Assembly: GCA_035578905.1 (NCBI GenBank)
Contig: JAQJVL010000290.1
Location: forward strand, 792,944 to 856,943
Direction of reading: 5' to 3'
DNA length: 64,000 nucleotides
Source: Stictocephala bisonia
Taxonomy: Eukaryota; Arthropoda; Insecta; Hemiptera; Membracidae
The notes below the pieces were generated by a model, which had not been told where the DNA came from, made no database searches, and worked only from the letters and a program-made list of their open reading frames with translations. Position 1 is the stretch's first letter, and every line of letters starts with the position of its first letter. Both the position numbers and the translations under genes were made by a program. Below, in pieces: positions 61,476-64,000 of this stretch.

Positions 61476-64000
61476 GGTCTGGGCCATCGTCTTGACTGTT
61501 AGTTTTTATCAGTAAGGTTCATTTTGTACTGTACTGGTTCTTCCCCCTATTTTCTCTGATGAGGTAACAGGACAGATCAATAGTAAGTAAGGTTAAAGAA
61601 GAGACTTTCAAATATCATTAGTTAATACCATCATTGTATTTGGTGGAACGTACTGAATATTAGATTTTATAAGAAAAGCTAGATAAAATCCATATTTATT
61701 TAAAAAAATATTTTTATTTCCAAGTAAAAGTGTGGTTTTTATAAAAAACTGCATTACTATAGAAAATACCAAAACCTAGAAGAATCCTTACTGGAAAATA
61801 GCAACATAAATATACATACACGTACAGGACATAATACGTACTTTGAGTGAGTGTTTATCAGTAGTACTCAACCATATATTACAGTGTTATAGTTTTAACC
61901 AGCCATAGACGAATGGCAGGTAATATAATGATGAAAACAATAAATAGTCATTTCTCGTAGCTGAGAACACAAGGTGGCCCTAAAAAAACTAAATCTCAAA
62001 ACTGATCATCCCTTTAGTATATTGCTTTAGGACGGCTTTGTTCATAACTTCTACGATCAAATAGAGTCCCCGGATACAGGGCACAGCCCTATTAAGAAAG
62101 TGAACATACTGCATGTGGACATGTGTCTCGTGACCTTTTGCTTTGATCCAAAACGTTGCAAGCAATGAGTGTGTTTCTGCGAGTCAACAGTTGCAGGTAA
62201 TGTGTGTGCACTATGGGACATTTTGTTTTGTGTTACGACAAAACATTAGTTGTGAACTTTCCACCAAGTATGTATATTCCACGTTGTGTTTTCTTCATAG
62301 GTTGTAATACTAGATTATAGAACGCTCTCGTGGAAAACAACAGTTACTAGTTGTAAAATAGAAGTATAACTAAAACAAAAATTATAACTCATTAAACATG
62401 ATTTGGTGAATACTTTTGATGCATTGAGAAAATTATACAATGGCTTGTCGTAAGTTTCTGTTGGTAAAATGAAAAGAATAACTGTCAGTAAGCAATGTAA
62501 CATCGGAGAGAACCGTCCTCACTAAAAGTTGGAAAAGTAGACATTTGTGGGGTTTTTATTGCACATAAAATACCAGAGACGTCTGAGCCTTATCAACCAA
62601 TAAGAAGTGGCAATTTATAATTTATCAATTTATCTTATATATCAATCTTATGTGTGTCTTTCAAGTTTGATTATATTTCAATGAGGGTTTTATATATTTT
62701 GGTAAAGTAAATAAACTTCAAACTGCCACTAAATTTTGGAACTTAAAGTCACTTTAAGTCTTAGCAGTAATTTACATAGAAACACTCCTATGTATTTTGA
62801 TTGATTCAGTAACGACACAGAAAGTCTATTTACTCAAATGTTATATAGAGTAGAGCAACAAGGTCAAACAAATACTTAACTGTAATTTTATGATTATTAG
62901 GTAACATATTTTTCACTAATTGATATACAATTGAAAGTTTTTATTGTTAGACAGAACTAATATAGACAAATAAATATATGTCACGTGTTTTTTAAGCTGA
63001 ACAAAAATTTATTGGTAAAACAAAATGATTGTGTTGGCCCAAAAAATAACTGTTTATTTACTTAACAAAATCTTTTCCCAATTAATTAATTAGTTAATTG
63101 TTTGTAAACTCAAAAACAATAATTTATTCAATTCGTTTTTTATGGTTAGTCATAGAATCCATTCTTACCGTAATTATGGATGCCACGAAAGATTTTTACT
63201 TTTTAAAATTAGTATTTAACGTTTCTTTTAATCTACATTAAAATAGTAAAACATGACCAAAAATGATACTAAAAAAGGTGATACAACGAAGAATAGTATT
63301 TTTAATGAAATACGATAGATTTTACTTTTTTATCGTCTACTGTATAAAACTATTTTCCCAAGAATATAGACCTTATTTTTCCCACTTGTGATAACAATTG
63401 TCATGATTTGACAAGCGCCTAGAAACTGCACGAGTATTAGGTTATCTCAGTTGATAAAGTACCGTACAAAAACAGTAATAAACACGGTTAACAACAACCT
63501 CGGTTAGCAGTGTAATCCGATATCTTCTAAAACAGTTTTCATAACACAATCATTTAGCAACACAAATAATATAAAACACCAAACTTCACACCTACAATCA
63601 AGATGCACGTCACTCTACAATTATTACCGACAGGTATTTTTAAATATGGATGGGCTCAAGGTCATCAGTACTGACGGCCTACCTTCTCGTCCTAAAAGAA
63701 CAGCTGATTGTTCTGTCCGCGTTACATGGAGCCTGCACTGTTCATTCGTATAGTATACCACTTAAATAATGAATTCTTGCTTTATACTTTATAAAATTTG
63801 TATAGTCAGTAATCTCAGTATTAACTCTGAGCCGTTCAGATAATCTTTTTTTGAGTTATTAATTTTTATAATTTTGCACAGTCTTAAATTAACATAATAT
63901 GTTACCGTCAAGGTCTAACTGGTATTTTTAGAGTCACATATATTTTGTTGTATCATTTACCGTATGGTAAAAAAGAAGATGATTTTTATATATGTTTTTA
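61476..64000. other. AT-rich DNA, no gene seen
   Basis: Short frames (such as minus 62315-62503) have no recognised domain. A GC-richer patch at 63640-63740 is unexplained. Confidence 0.5.

Overview
The window looks like intergenic DNA from a eukaryotic nuclear genome, most likely an insect or another arthropod. It is strongly AT-rich with no bacterial-style gene packing. I found no host protein gene and no intact functional RNA gene. What can be read is repeats: non-LTR retrotransposons (one RTE-type, two related to Jockey/Daphne-like LINEs), tRNA-derived SINEs, a MITE-like family, and many tandem arrays. Short runs of TTAGG, the common arthropod telomere motif, support the arthropod reading. 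The species cannot be named from the sequence.

Layout. 0.24-2.35 kb: a 90-bp satellite of 23 units. 3.6-3.8 kb: a 94-bp duplication. 7.5-8.0 kb: a 45-bp minisatellite. 10.8-11.1 kb and 19.5-20.2 kb: two related tandem arrays with units near 161-165 bp. 12.0-12.3 kb: MITE copy 1. 12.9-13.25 kb: a clean 17-bp minisatellite. 22.5-25.65 kb: a full-length but dead RTE-type LINE with a 13-bp target-site duplication and an ATGT tail. 29.5-29.75 kb: a SINE. 30.5-31.0 kb: a 500-N assembly gap. 32.26-33.02 kb: a 22/44-bp minisatellite ending in TTAGG-like repeats. 34.0-34.2 kb: a diverged SINE. 35.8-38.8 kb: a 5'-truncated LINE on the minus strand with an almost open 750-codon reverse-transcriptase frame. 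40.2-40.9 kb: a SINE beside MITE copy 2. 42.3-43.85 kb: 163-bp and 36-bp tandem arrays. 46.6-46.9 kb: MITE copy 3. 49.4-52.4 kb: a badly decayed LINE interrupted by other sequence. 58.0-58.5 kb: a SINE on the minus strand. 59.15-60.24 kb: a 155-bp satellite of 7 units. 61.3-61.5 kb: tRNA-like SINE heads.

The elements do not form a pathway. The plausible links are parasitic: tRNA-headed SINEs need a LINE reverse transcriptase in trans, and the MITEs need an absent transposase. The points most worth checking are the SINEs that share one tail behind different tRNA-like heads, the telomere-like TTAGG block inside the MITE family, and several independent tandem arrays with units of 155-165 bp. Nothing here can be claimed as a new biological system from sequence alone.
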